From NCBI GenBank assembly GCA_964372125.1, contig CAYJPL010000029.1, positions 1 to 25,647 of the forward strand: a stretch of 25,647 nt of DNA, written 5' to 3'. Shown piece by piece: positions 16,672 to 24,242 of this stretch. The position numbers were made by a program, and so were the translations under genes. Every line of letters starts with the position of its first letter. The first letter of the stretch is position 1. Source of the DNA: Tannockella sp964372125. GTDB lineage: Bacteria > Bacillota_I > Bacilli_A > Erysipelotrichales > Coprobacillaceae. Below the pieces are notes generated by a model. The model was not told the origin of the DNA. It was given only the letters and a program-made list of their open reading frames with translations, and searched no databases.

Positions 16672-17264
16672 TACATTGACTCCAATAATATATCTTTATT
16701 TTGGATGAAATAATCAATTCCACTTGCAACTGAAATTGCGGTAGCCACATATAGCATTATTTGATCAACTGGTATATTTGTCCATCCAAATGGAGCATTT
16801 TGTAGCAACAATAAAATGATTGCTATCATTTGTGTCACAGTTTTTAACTTTCCTAGAAAACGTGCTGCTTGGATTTTCTTACTTGATGCTGCAAAAAAAC
16901 GTATTGCATCAACTAAAGTATCTCTTGAAATCATTATTATTACGACTAGTATTGAGATACTTCCATCACTTGCTAGTAATAAAAATAATGTATTAACAAG
17001 TAACTTATCAGCAATTGGATCTAAGAACTTTCCAAATGTTGTAACAATATTTTGTTTTCTTGCTATTTGTCCATCTAAATAATCTGTAAACGACGCAATA
17101 CAAAATAGTATAAGCACTAAAAAATATTCACCTTCGATTGCAGTATTAAATAACGTTACAGGTGGTAGTTCTATTCCATACTGTGTATATGGAAATAAAA
17201 ATAATAGTACCATTAGCGGAACAAATATAATGCGTACTATTGTAAGCTTATTAGGCAGATTCAT
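16671..17264 (-). CDS. pgsA: CDP-diacylglycerol-glycerol-3-phosphate 3-phosphatidyltransferase
   Basis: This is a membrane enzyme of 197 residues making phosphatidylglycerol phosphate, the precursor of phosphatidylglycerol and cardiolipin. The CDP-alcohol phosphatidyltransferase signature is complete: D61-x2-D64-G65-x2-A68-R69-x8-G78-x3-D82-x3-D86. Several hydrophobic helices flank it (about 8-27, 46-62, 88-115 and 140-160). The ATG has AAAGGAAG upstream and overlaps the rodZ 3' end by 14 nt. It is followed directly by pncC. Confidence 0.95.
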   Translation of the reverse strand: MNLPNKLTIVRIIFVPLMVLLFLFPYTQYGIELPPVTLFNTAIEGEYFLVLILFCIASFTDYLDGQIARKQNIVTTFGKFLDPIADKLLVNTLFLLLASDGSISILVVIIMISRDTLVDAIRFFAASSKKIQAARFLGKLKTVTQMIAIILLLLQNAPFGWTNIPVDQIMLYVATAISVASGIDYFIQNKDILLESM

Positions 17265-18180
17265 TGTTACTTCCTTTCATAAAAAGTCTAAAATATGAAA
17301 CACCATCAATTTCCTCAACTGTCAGTGGATCAAATTCAACTATTTGATCATTTATTTTTATTACGACATCTTGATAATTCCAAATATTTAAAACATAGTT
17401 ATCCCCTTCTACAAATGTTGATTCATATAGAAAGTTTTCACCTGCTTTGTACAACGGATTGTATGACCCTTCAACAATAGCAGAGTTAAGCCATAAACTA
17501 AATGTAGAATCATGATTAAATGATACTTCAATCTTAATTGCTTCATTTTCTTCTAAACCAGAAACTTCGAAGTTGGACAATCCAGTATTAACTATTTTTA
17601 GTGTGCTTTCTGGAGTCACATCTTCTGGTACTTCTTCATCTTTTGATACTTGATCATCTTTATAAGCATCGTCATTTAATTCAACATCACCAACATCATC
17701 AAATGGCTGTGTTGCCTCTTCTTTTGGGGCACTTAATATACTACTTGATAAAATCATCCATATTATCGAAATAATGGCAAGAATTAATATTCCACCTATT
17801 AGATATTTTGCATAACGCACAAGGTATTTATCTTCATATACACTTTTCTTGCGTGTGTATGTTGCTTTTTTAGCCATAAGCACTTTTTTAGGTTCAGTGA
17901 TTTCTTGAGTGCTCACCTCTTGTATTTTTGTAAGTGCAATTTCCTGTGTGAAATGAATATAGTCTGAGACTATTTCATCAGTATCTTCAGCGTCTAAATA
18001 CGTAGCAATTTTCTTTAAATAATTTTTTACGTATAATTCCTCACCTGTGTATTTATCAAAATGACCTGCTTCTAAATCGCGCAATGTCGAAACTGGTATT
18101 TTTATATTGTTTGATAATTCCTCAATTGAAATATTTTTTTTCTCTCTTAATAATCTAAGTCTTTCACTAATTGTATTCAT
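17251..18180 (-). CDS. rodZ: RodZ-like cell-shape protein (HTH_25, one TM, DUF4115)
   Basis: This is a 309-residue bitopic membrane protein. The N-terminal Cro/RodZ-like helix-turn-helix (about 1-65, including SERLRLLREKKNISIEEL and STLRDLEAGHF) faces the cytoplasm and in RodZ binds MreB. One membrane helix lies at about 125-147 (LIGGILILAIISIIWMILSS), after a basic stretch. Outside is an acidic linker (about 155-190) and a beta-rich DUF4115-like domain (about 192-300). I chose the ATG at 18180 because AGGAGGTGG lies 7 nt upstream; the longer reading frame to 18261 runs back through the promoter. It leads the rodZ-pgsA-pncC-recA operon. MreB itself is not in the window. Confidence 0.88.
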   Translation of the reverse strand: MNTISERLRLLREKKNISIEELSNNIKIPVSTLRDLEAGHFDKYTGEELYVKNYLKKIATYLDAEDTDEIVSDYIHFTQEIALTKIQEVSTQEITEPKKVLMAKKATYTRKKSVYEDKYLVRYAKYLIGGILILAIISIIWMILSSSILSAPKEEATQPFDDVGDVELNDDAYKDDQVSKDEEVPEDVTPESTLKIVNTGLSNFEVSGLEENEAIKIEVSFNHDSTFSLWLNSAIVEGSYNPLYKAGENFLYESTFVEGDNYVLNIWNYQDVVIKINDQIVEFDPLTVEEIDGVSYFRLFMKGSNNESA

Positions 18181-18198
18181 GTATCCACCTCCTAGAAA

Positions 18199-18225
18199 AT
18201 AATTACAATATAACATTGTAATTAT
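18199..18225. repeat. Operator-like inverted repeat over the rodZ -10/+1 region
   Basis: Perfect 11-bp arms ATAATTACAAT and ATTGTAATTAT flank a 5-nt centre. The repeat covers most of the -10 hexamer and the predicted transcription start. A bound protein here would block polymerase; as RNA only part of it would be transcribed, which argues for a DNA site. Confidence 0.65.
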
Positions 18226-18248
18226 AGCATAAATATTGTATTTCACAA
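18221..18248 (-). promoter_or_regulatory. Promoter of the rodZ-pgsA-pncC-recA operon
   Basis: The -35 TTGTGA (18243-18248), a 16-nt spacer and a consensus -10 TATAAT (18221-18226) preceded by TGC (extended -10) lie on the minus strand about 40 nt before the rodZ ATG. Two separate inverted repeats overlap the two hexamers. Confidence 0.78.
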
Positions 18249-18252
18249 TATT
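18232..18252. repeat. Operator-like inverted repeat over the rodZ -35
   Basis: Perfect 8-bp arms AATATTGT and ACAATATT flank a 5-nt centre (GAAAT on the minus strand). It covers the -35 hexamer. Its centre is 30 bp from that of the second repeat at 18199-18225, and both contain ATTGT/ACAAT half-sites. Confidence 0.6.
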
Positions 18253-18293
18253 AGAAAACAATAAAACATTATTTCTTTTATCTTATTTTTATC

Positions 18294-18321
18294 AAAAAAA
18301 AGACTTATCAATTGATAAGTC
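18294..18321 (-). terminator. Intrinsic terminator of the recU-PBP1A operon
   Basis: The perfect palindrome GACTTATCAATTGATAAGTC is followed by eight Ts on the minus strand, 2 nt after the PBP stop codon. Confidence 0.93.
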
Positions 18322-18323
18322 CT

Positions 18324-21020
18324 TTAAGGCGTATTATATGTAAATGTTACCGTACTTGCAGGAGTGCTTACACCATCCACAGTTTCTATCACCGATACAG
18401 TATAATCACCAGGAATCGAAAGTGTGAAATTAGCAGTTGAACTATTAATTGGCGCACCTACAGCTGTTCCAGTTGCATCATAAAGTGCGATAGTAAACAC
18501 ACTCGAATCATGTTGTGGTGTAGCTGACACTTGAATACTATTTGAATTTATTACCGAACCTGCTGTAACTGGTGTACCACCAGCTAAAACAGAGTAGGCA
18601 ACATTATCGCTTAACTCAAAAGCAGCTTCACCAAGTGTGACTGATATAATATTTGATTTGATATCAGCATTCTTATATTTATAGTAACCCGACACTATAA
18701 CTTGACCTGTTGGTTTGTAGTTTATAGTAGCATCAGTACTAGTGATTTTTTCTGTATGTACAATTTTTTGTGTAGCTACATCTTTAACTTCTACAACATA
18801 TTCAACAGTCCCATAAAGTTCAGTTGCCTGTGTTGCATCATCTTCTGTTACAGCTTCAATTGGATCATATGCACTAAAGTGTACATTAATTGTTCCAGCT
18901 GAATTAATTTGTGCAGTAAATGTTGCTAAATCGTTGATTCCTAAATCACTAACCGTCGTTGACGGGAATGTTCCTGCTTTAAACCAACCAGTTAATGTCA
19001 TAGAATCCGGTATTAAGCTTGTTGGTAATACATAAGGATATACTCCTTTTACTACTGTACCTTGTGTCATTCCAGATGGGGTTGCCGGATAGCTTCCCTC
19101 AACATCAGTAATGATTTTATCTAATAGGTTTGCACCAAATGTAGTTGCAACTGTCATATGAGAATCCATATTTCTTGGTGTTTCTAACAATGTATCGTAG
19201 TCATAACCCATCCATATCGCAATTGCGTAATCTGGATTATATGCAGTAAGCCAACTTTCACGCGCTGTACCTTCAGTAATTCCAAATTCGTTTGGGCCCC
19301 AGTTTGTTGTACCTGTTTTTGCACGTAATTGATCATGATTTAATGGAATATAGTTAAAGTAATCGATATATTCCTCTTGTGTTTCACGTATCATAAATGC
19401 AGTTTCTTCTGAAATTGCACGGTTTGCACTTTCTTGGATTTCTTCATCTACTTTTACAACTTCTCCACTATCAACGAATTCTACATAATTAATTGTATGT
19501 GGCTCAATAGCCGTACCACCATTTGCGACAGTCGCATACATATTTGCAATTTCAATAGGAGATAATCCTTCAGACCAACCACCAATTGAATACGCATATG
19601 CAACAGCCTCGTTTGTCATATCTAATCCAAAACCTTCCAAGTAATCAGTATAGCCCTCATATCCAATTTCTTCTAATACATAATGGAAAGTCCACACTGC
19701 TGGTGTATTCCATGAATTTTTTAATGCATCAGCAATTGACATTTTTCCTTTTGTACCAATTGTACCATCCCAGTTTGCTGGATTATATCCATCTACTATA
19801 TCAAAAGCTTTGTCCTCTACCGTATGAGCAGTTGACCAATCTAGGAATTCATAAGCAGCACCATAGTCAATAATTGGCTTTAATGCTGAACCAGGCTGTT
19901 GTTTAAGATCAGCACGGTTCAAGTTGAAACCACTATAGTCTCTACCACCGATAACTGCAACAATACGTCCGTCATCTACACTTTGGATACTTCCACCTAC
20001 CTGCATGTCTTCATTTACATAATCATGTTCTTCGTCAACATACTCTTGAACATCTTCTTGCATATCAACATCTATATATGTATGAATCTCCATCGGTACT
20101 TCTCTTGGATCTTGACCTGTTTTTTCGATTACTTCTTTATTTACTAAATCAATATATGCCATGTTTGCACTAGCAGCAGAAGTATCTGCTGAATTATCTA
20201 GCATATTTTCAACTTTAACGGCTTTTGCATCTGCATGCTCTTGTTCATCAATATAACCATGTTGTAGCATTAAATCTAAAATAACATCACGTCTTTCAGT
20301 AGCTACTTCAAGATTGTAATATGGATCATAAGCTGAAGGTGAGTTTAATGTACCTGCAAGCAATGCAGCTTCTGGTAATGTTAACTGTTCAACATCTTTG
20401 TTGAAATAGTATTTACTTGCTGCACTAACACCAATTGTGTCTATTCCACGTCCAAAATAAATTTTATTTAAGTATAATGTTAAAATCTCTTCTTTACTAA
20501 TTTCATTTTCAGCTTCGATTGCTAAAAATAATTCACTAACTTTACGAGTCATTGTTCGTTCTGCCTGTGGGAAGTAAGATTGTTTAATCAACTGCTGCGT
20601 GATTGTTGAACCACCACCACCTTGACCGAGCGTTACTACATTTTCGATTGCAGCACGTGTTAACCCAACAGTATCAAAACCGTTATGCTCAAAAAAACGT
20701 GAGTCTTCAGCTGCAACAACGGCATCAATTAACACTTGTGGTAATTGATCATATGTCACATTTTCTCTTTTTCCATTTTCATCACTACCATATTGATAAA
20801 CAACTTCACCATTTGCATCATATATTACCGATGCTTCACCAGAATATAATCTTTCGACTTCAAAGGCAGCAGTGTCTTGGTAAATATTCCATACAAAATA
20901 TCCTACAACAGATGCACCTGTGATAATGATAAGTGCTAAAATTGACAAAATGATTCTTTGCCAGTTTATTTTTCTTTTTTTAGTTGTATCTTTTGATACA
21001 TCTTTTTTATTCTTTTTCAT
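18324..21020 (-). CDS. ponA: Class A penicillin-binding protein (PBP1A/PonA-like)
   Basis: This is a bifunctional peptidoglycan synthase of 898 residues, polymerising glycan strands and cross-linking peptides outside the membrane. A lysine-rich cytoplasmic tail precedes one membrane anchor (about 22-44). The GT51 glycosyltransferase domain has EDSRFF with E105 and GGSTITQQ (137-144). The transpeptidase has S378-A-L-K381, S436-W-N438 and K568-T-G-T571. After about 655 comes a roughly 240-residue beta-rich, Thr/Ser-rich Ig/FN3-like tail. I chose the ATG at 21020, since AGGAGG lies 6 nt upstream; a longer frame begins at 21047 inside recU. It is the second gene after recU, as in other Firmicutes. 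All catalytic motifs are intact. Confidence 0.96.
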   Translation of the reverse strand: MKKNKKDVSKDTTKKRKINWQRIILSILALIIITGASVVGYFVWNIYQDTAAFEVERLYSGEASVIYDANGEVVYQYGSDENGKRENVTYDQLPQVLIDAVVAAEDSRFFEHNGFDTVGLTRAAIENVVTLGQGGGGSTITQQLIKQSYFPQAERTMTRKVSELFLAIEAENEISKEEILTLYLNKIYFGRGIDTIGVSAASKYYFNKDVEQLTLPEAALLAGTLNSPSAYDPYYNLEVATERRDVILDLMLQHGYIDEQEHADAKAVKVENMLDNSADTSAASANMAYIDLVNKEVIEKTGQDPREVPMEIHTYIDVDMQEDVQEYVDEEHDYVNEDMQVGGSIQSVDDGRIVAVIGGRDYSGFNLNRADLKQQPGSALKPIIDYGAAYEFLDWSTAHTVEDKAFDIVDGYNPANWDGTIGTKGKMSIADALKNSWNTPAVWTFHYVLEEIGYEGYTDYLEGFGLDMTNEAVAYAYSIGGWSEGLSPIEIANMYATVANGGTAIEPHTINYVEFVDSGEVVKVDEEIQESANRAISEETAFMIRETQEEYIDYFNYIPLNHDQLRAKTGTTNWGPNEFGITEGTARESWLTAYNPDYAIAIWMGYDYDTLLETPRNMDSHMTVATTFGANLLDKIITDVEGSYPATPSGMTQGTVVKGVYPYVLPTSLIPDSMTLTGWFKAGTFPSTTVSDLGINDLATFTAQINSAGTINVHFSAYDPIEAVTEDDATQATELYGTVEYVVEVKDVATQKIVHTEKITSTDATINYKPTGQVIVSGYYKYKNADIKSNIISVTLGEAAFELSDNVAYSVLAGGTPVTAGSVINSNSIQVSATPQHDSSVFTIALYDATGTAVGAPINSSTANFTLSIPGDYTVSVIETVDGVSTPASTVTFTYNTP

Positions 21021-21030
21021 ATGTAACCTC

Positions 21031-21594
21031 CTAAAAGTAAACATCATCTACGACAGATAAATAATCTAACCTTGGATTATAACCTTGCTTTATTTGATGT
21101 CCATGCTCTTTTATTTCTTCATATTTCACTGATTTTCTAAGTGATTTCTTAAATGCTTCAATTATAAATGATGCATCAACTAAGTATACCTCATTTATGG
21201 TAGAAAATGCAATAATAACAAATGCAATTCCACGATGTTCAATAATTGATTCTAGATGATCAATTTGATGATTCGATATATTAATGGAAGGAAATGTTAA
21301 CTTTCTGGTCTCTTTTGCTTCAAAATCAATATATTTTCCGCGATATATCCCATTGTAATCTGTAGTAGATGGACTACGATAGTATGCCTCGATAATTTTT
21401 GCAGCTTTTCTTGCAGGATAATCAACCTTCACAATATTAATAGGCGTTGGTTTTTTATGAATTACAGCTTTTCCATTTGAACAATAGTACTGATTAGACA
21501 AATTCAACTCTTGTTCTAGATTCATACCCCTTTGGCTAGCACTAACTTTTTGTACAGTTGTGATAGCTCTTTTTGCATTTGGATAATTCACCAT
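21031..21594 (-). CDS. recU: Holliday junction resolvase RecU
   Basis: This Firmicute-type Holliday junction nuclease has 187 residues and acts in recombination and chromosome segregation with RuvAB. Family motifs are present: RGMNLEQELN (22-31), KKPTPINIVKVDYP (47-60) and the nuclease core STTDYNG...YIDFEAKET with D79, D90, E92 and K94. The ATG at 21594 has AGGAGG 9 nt upstream; the upstream in-frame start at 21627 lies in the promoter region. It ends 10 nt before the PBP start, and recU-ponA pairing is conserved. Confidence 0.95.
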   Translation of the reverse strand: MVNYPNAKRAITTVQKVSASQRGMNLEQELNLSNQYYCSNGKAVIHKKPTPINIVKVDYPARKAAKIIEAYYRSPSTTDYNGIYRGKYIDFEAKETRKLTFPSINISNHQIDHLESIIEHRGIAFVIIAFSTINEVYLVDASFIIEAFKKSLRKSVKYEEIKEHGHQIKQGYNPRLDYLSVVDDVYF

Positions 21595-21617
21595 TTCATT
21601 TATCCTCCTATTTATAT

Positions 21618-21623
21618 AGTATA
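21618..21623 (-). promoter_or_regulatory. Extended -10 element of the recU-PBP1A operon
   Basis: TATACT preceded by TGT on the minus strand lies about 25 nt before the recU ATG. No good -35 is evident, as expected for an extended -10 promoter. The 14-bp palindrome TTTATTGCAATAAA at 21631-21644 lies immediately upstream, between this site and the divergent gpsB promoter. Confidence 0.55.
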
Positions 21624-21666
21624 ACACACATTTATTGCAATAAAGTATATTAAAGTGTGAAATTTC

Positions 21667-21694
21667 TTGATTTTTGAGTAGTTATTTGTAACAA
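21667..21694 (+). promoter_or_regulatory. Probable gpsB promoter
   Basis: TTGATT (21667-21672), a 16-nt spacer and TAACAA (21689-21694) lie on the plus strand ahead of the AAGGAG ribosome site of gpsB. A TG lies at the extended -10 position for the alternative AACAAT register. The match is moderate. Confidence 0.5.
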
Positions 21695-21721
21695 TAAAGT
21701 AAACGAAAAGGAGTGATTACA

Positions 21722-22057
21722 TTGGAAAACAAAATTCAATTAAGTCCAAAAAAACTTGTTGCAAAAGAATTTAAGATTGATTTTAAGGGATATAATGCTG
21801 AAGAGGTAGATCATTATTTAGATATTATTGTTAATGACTATACTGCATTTGCAAGTATGTTAAATGAGTCTTATGAAATGATTGAATCATTAGAAAATAA
21901 AATTCAAGAACAACGAGAAAAAATTGTTTTGTTAGAAAAAGATAAAGCAATGCAAGCAGATAACATTCAAGCAATGGAAGAAAACCTTTCATCTAATGTT
22001 GATATCTTAAAAAGAATATCTTTATTAGAAAAAGCAGTTTTTAATCAAAATAAGTAA
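21722..22057 (+). CDS. gpsB: Cell-division regulator GpsB (DivIVA family)
   Basis: This is a small coiled-coil protein of 111 residues of the GpsB/DivIVA family, which shuttles between septum and side wall and docks class A PBPs such as PBP1. The N-terminal membrane/PBP-binding region matches the family (KEFKIDFKGYNAEEVDHYLDI, about 15-35). A coiled coil follows at about 50-90. The start is most likely TTG at 21722, because AAGGAG lies 8 nt upstream; an in-frame GTG at 21713 abuts the ribosome site and is too close. It is divergent from recU-ponA and upstream of rnpB, the order also known in B. subtilis. It is one of only two plus-strand genes here. Confidence 0.93.
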   Translation: MENKIQLSPKKLVAKEFKIDFKGYNAEEVDHYLDIIVNDYTAFASMLNESYEMIESLENKIQEQREKIVLLEKDKAMQADNIQAMEENLSSNVDILKRISLLEKAVFNQNK

Positions 22058-22064
22058 TGTTTTA

Positions 22065-22092
22065 TTGCAAAATAAAAAATATGTAGTACTAT
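22065..22092 (+). promoter_or_regulatory. Probable rnpB promoter
   Basis: TTGCAA (22065-22070), a 16-nt spacer and TACTAT (22087-22092) predict a start near 22099, which is where the 5' strand of the RNase P helix P1 begins. The agreement with the RNA 5' end supports the call. Confidence 0.5.
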
Positions 22093-22098
22093 ATAAGA

Positions 22099-22430
22099 TA
22101 CCTATGAGAGTTGATTGCTACATTAGTAGAGGAAAGTCCGCGCATCCACAGACTGCGATGTTTGTAGTGTTTGTACTCAATCTAATAAATTGAGGCAGGA
22201 AACTGACGACATACCTAAGGCCTAAACATTCGTGCATGGCTGTTAAGTTGTAAAGTGCCACAGAGACGATTCTTGTTTGAAAAAATAAGCTGAAAAGAGG
22301 TAAACTCTGCAAGGATGAAACCCAAATTTGGTAGGGGAATCAGGCAAAAGGAATTGAACAATTGCCTGGATGCATAGCATAGATAAATAATCAACTGAAA
22401 AACAGAACGCGGCTTATCTGAATAGGTAAA
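22099..22430 (+). ncRNA. rnpB: RNase P RNA (type-B-like, compact)
   Basis: This is the catalytic RNA of RNase P, which trims 5' leaders from pre-tRNAs. The conserved core is clear: GAGGAAAGTCC near the 5' end, the type-B-like GATGTTTGTAGTGTTTGT stretch, AAAGTGCCACAGAGACGA in the middle, GAAACCCAAATTTGGTAGGGG, and ACAGAACGCGGCTTAT near the 3' end. Helix P1 is closed by TACCTAT (22099-22105) with ATAGGTA (22422-22428). At about 330 nt it is shorter than the B. subtilis RNA of about 400 nt, so some peripheral helices must be reduced. Reading frames on the opposite strand here are spurious. It lies downstream of gpsB and ends at a terminator shared with nth. Confidence 0.95.
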
Positions 22431-22432
22431 AT

Positions 22433-22463
22433 AAAAAAACACATTTACTGTGTTCTTTTTTTT
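22433..22463. terminator. Bidirectional terminator between rnpB and nth
   Basis: A 6-bp stem AACACA-TTTAC-TGTGTT is flanked by a run of seven As on the left and by C plus eight Ts on the right. It therefore works as an intrinsic terminator for rnpB (plus) and for nth (minus). The nth stop codon lies in the loop. Confidence 0.82.
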
Positions 22464-23089
22464 ATCTTTTTTTCTTTACATATATCAATTAGCTGACATT
22501 CAACACAATTTGGATTTGTTGCCTTACAAAAATATCTACCAAAAAAAATAAACTGATGATGCGCTTTATTCCACTTTGATTTAGCGATTGACTTTGTAAC
22601 TTTTCTTTCAACTATTAATACACTATCATCTTTTTTTGCAAAACCTAAACGTTTACTTATTCTTTCTACATGTGTATCTACGGCAAAAGCTGGTATATCA
22701 AAAGCAACTGATTGAACTACATTTGCAGTTTTTCTACCTACACCTGGGAGCTTGGTAAGTAATTTATGCTCACTTGGTACAACTCCTTTATATTCATCGC
22801 GCACCATAGTTGCTAGAGCTTTTAAATTTTTTGCTTTATTTCTATATAAACCAATTCGACGAATGTCATCTTCTAATTGTTCAATTGGCGCATTAGCATA
22901 ATCATCAACTGTTTTGTATTTAGTAAATAAGGTTTTTGTCACCTTATTTACACTTTGATCTGTAGTTTGTGCTGAAAGCATTACTGCAACTACTAACTCA
23001 AATGCATTTCCATGCTCAAGCTCACAATGTGCATCTGGAAATAATTCTTCGAAATAATTTAATATTCGGTCTACTTTTTCCTTTTTCAT
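22445..23089 (-). CDS. nth: Endonuclease III (DNA glycosylase/AP lyase)
   Basis: This base-excision repair enzyme of 214 residues removes oxidised pyrimidines and nicks abasic sites. The helix-hairpin-helix LPGVGRKTANVV carries the catalytic K120, and the catalytic Asp is D138 in AVDTHVERISKRLG. The C-terminal 4Fe-4S loop is C188-x6-C195-x2-C198-x5-C204. The ATG at 23089 overlaps the dnaD stop by one base (TAATG), with GGTGGGA just upstream. The dnaD-nth pairing is conserved in Firmicutes. Confidence 0.97.
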   Translation of the reverse strand: MKKEKVDRILNYFEELFPDAHCELEHGNAFELVVAVMLSAQTTDQSVNKVTKTLFTKYKTVDDYANAPIEQLEDDIRRIGLYRNKAKNLKALATMVRDEYKGVVPSEHKLLTKLPGVGRKTANVVQSVAFDIPAFAVDTHVERISKRLGFAKKDDSVLIVERKVTKSIAKSKWNKAHHQFIFFGRYFCKATNPNCVECQLIDICKEKKIKKRTQ

Positions 23090-23676
23090 TATTCCCACCA
23101 TTTATAATGACTTGCACTGATTGTTTCTTCTACCGGTTCTTCTTGAGTTATATAACGTTGTTTTACACCATTTTTCTTCCAATTATGAAGTATTCCCTCA
23201 ATATATCTAAAACTCAACACATTGCTTTTTACAGCTTCTTTCAATGCTAAAATAATGATATCATCTTCATATTTATATTCTGTTTTCCACTGTTGAATAG
23301 TTTCTATCTCTAATGGCGATAACCCTCTTGCAAACTCAATCTCAAAAGTATCTACAAGTGACTTTTGATCAATGATTGGTTCATTAGTTGGTTGAAGCAA
23401 TACTTTTTTTAGATGATGTATTTGTATTGAACCAGCCTTATTAATAATTAGTTTCTTTGAAATTAGTCCTGATAAAATCATGTCTAGCTCTTTATTTGAA
23501 TACGTTGTTAAATCAAGTAGTGTCTTTACTGTAATACTTACAACTTTCATTTCTTGTAGCTCTAGCACGTACAACAAAACACATACTTCATCACTACTTA
23601 TTTTTAATTCTTTAGCTTTTAACAGTAATAACCTAGTGTAGTTAATACACTGCATTTCACGTAAATATTTCTCCAT
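23089..23676 (-). CDS. dnaD: Replication initiation protein DnaD
   Basis: This is a primosomal protein that helps load the helicase at oriC and at restarting forks in low-GC Firmicutes. The N-terminal winged-helix-like domain covers about 1-95. A DnaD/DnaB_2 (DDBH2) domain lies at about 110-170, with SPLEIETIQQW and the hallmark YIEGILHNWKKNG (158-170). At 195 residues it is somewhat shorter than B. subtilis DnaD, mainly in the interdomain and tail regions. AGGG lies before the ATG, 9 nt after the ypmB-like gene. The position between ypmB and nth supports DnaD over a phage replication protein. Confidence 0.9.
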   Translation of the reverse strand: MEKYLREMQCINYTRLLLLKAKELKISSDEVCVLLYVLELQEMKVVSITVKTLLDLTTYSNKELDMILSGLISKKLIINKAGSIQIHHLKKVLLQPTNEPIIDQKSLVDTFEIEFARGLSPLEIETIQQWKTEYKYEDDIIILALKEAVKSNVLSFRYIEGILHNWKKNGVKQRYITQEEPVEETISASHYKWWE

Positions 23677-23685
23677 ATATTTGCC

Positions 23686-24165
23686 CTATAATTGATTTCC
23701 CTTTACAAATTCTCCATTATCTACACGATAATAGGCGTATATAATATTATCTTCATCTTGGTACGTTACAACATATACAAAAATTCCTGTGTCATATCCT
23801 ACTTCTATATCCGTTGTTTCTTTTTGATATTTTTCACTGAACATTGATAGTACTTCCTCTTGTGCTATTAAATCTCCAAAATACTCATCTTGATATTCTT
23901 TATTTTTATCAAATGCAACATATCCTAAGTTTTGATTTTCTTCAATTTGTAATATGTAATATGTATCACCAATTACATGTTTATTAAAATAATTTGCATA
24001 CTGATAGTTATTTTTTTCTATAATTTCTGCTCTAATAGAAATTAAATTATTCTGATGATTTGAATATGGTAATTGTATAAATAGTAGATATGTTGTAAAA
24101 AACATAAATAGTATAAATAAAAAAACCAATACTAATGTTATATGATTTTTAATAAATGCTTTCAT
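23686..24165 (-). CDS. YpmB-like membrane-anchored protein (DUF5590/PepSY-like)
   Basis: This is a 159-residue protein with an N-terminal membrane helix (about 9-32, LVLVFLFILFMFFTTYLLF) and an outside domain rich in beta-strand and acidic residues. The sequence and length resemble B. subtilis YpmB, which is also encoded upstream of dnaD-nth there. The pattern GYVAFDKNKEYQDEYFG and the following helix suggest a cystatin/PepSY-type fold. I assign the family from architecture and position; the function is unknown. It has a GGAGGTG ribosome site and is the first gene of its operon. Confidence 0.7.
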   Translation of the reverse strand: MKAFIKNHITLVLVFLFILFMFFTTYLLFIQLPYSNHQNNLISIRAEIIEKNNYQYANYFNKHVIGDTYYILQIEENQNLGYVAFDKNKEYQDEYFGDLIAQEEVLSMFSEKYQKETTDIEVGYDTGIFVYVVTYQDEDNIIYAYYRVDNGEFVKGNQL

Positions 24166-24184
24166 AAAACACCTCCGTTTCTAC

Positions 24185-24190
24185 ATTATA
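24185..24190 (-). promoter_or_regulatory. -10 element of the ypmB-dnaD-nth operon
   Basis: Consensus TATAAT preceded by GTG lies about 20 nt upstream of the YpmB-like ATG on the minus strand. The best -35 is TTAGTT at an 18-nt spacing, which is weak. Confidence 0.5.
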
Positions 24191-24215
24191 CACTACAAAT
24201 AAAAAAATAACTAAT

Positions 24216-24242
24216 AAAAAAGATGATATCTCTATCACCTTT
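24216..24242 (-). terminator. Intrinsic terminator of the yugP-like gene
   Basis: A 10-bp stem AAAGGTGATA / TATCATCTTT (one G-U) with a GAGA tetraloop is followed by Ts on the minus strand. It overlaps the stop codon of the zinc-peptidase gene at 24241-24243. Confidence 0.88.

Noticed and set aside
22118..22442. Two minus-strand open frames of 64 and 75 codons
   Set aside because: They lie antisense to the RNase P RNA, whose conserved core explains the sequence; they have no ribosome site and low-complexity products.
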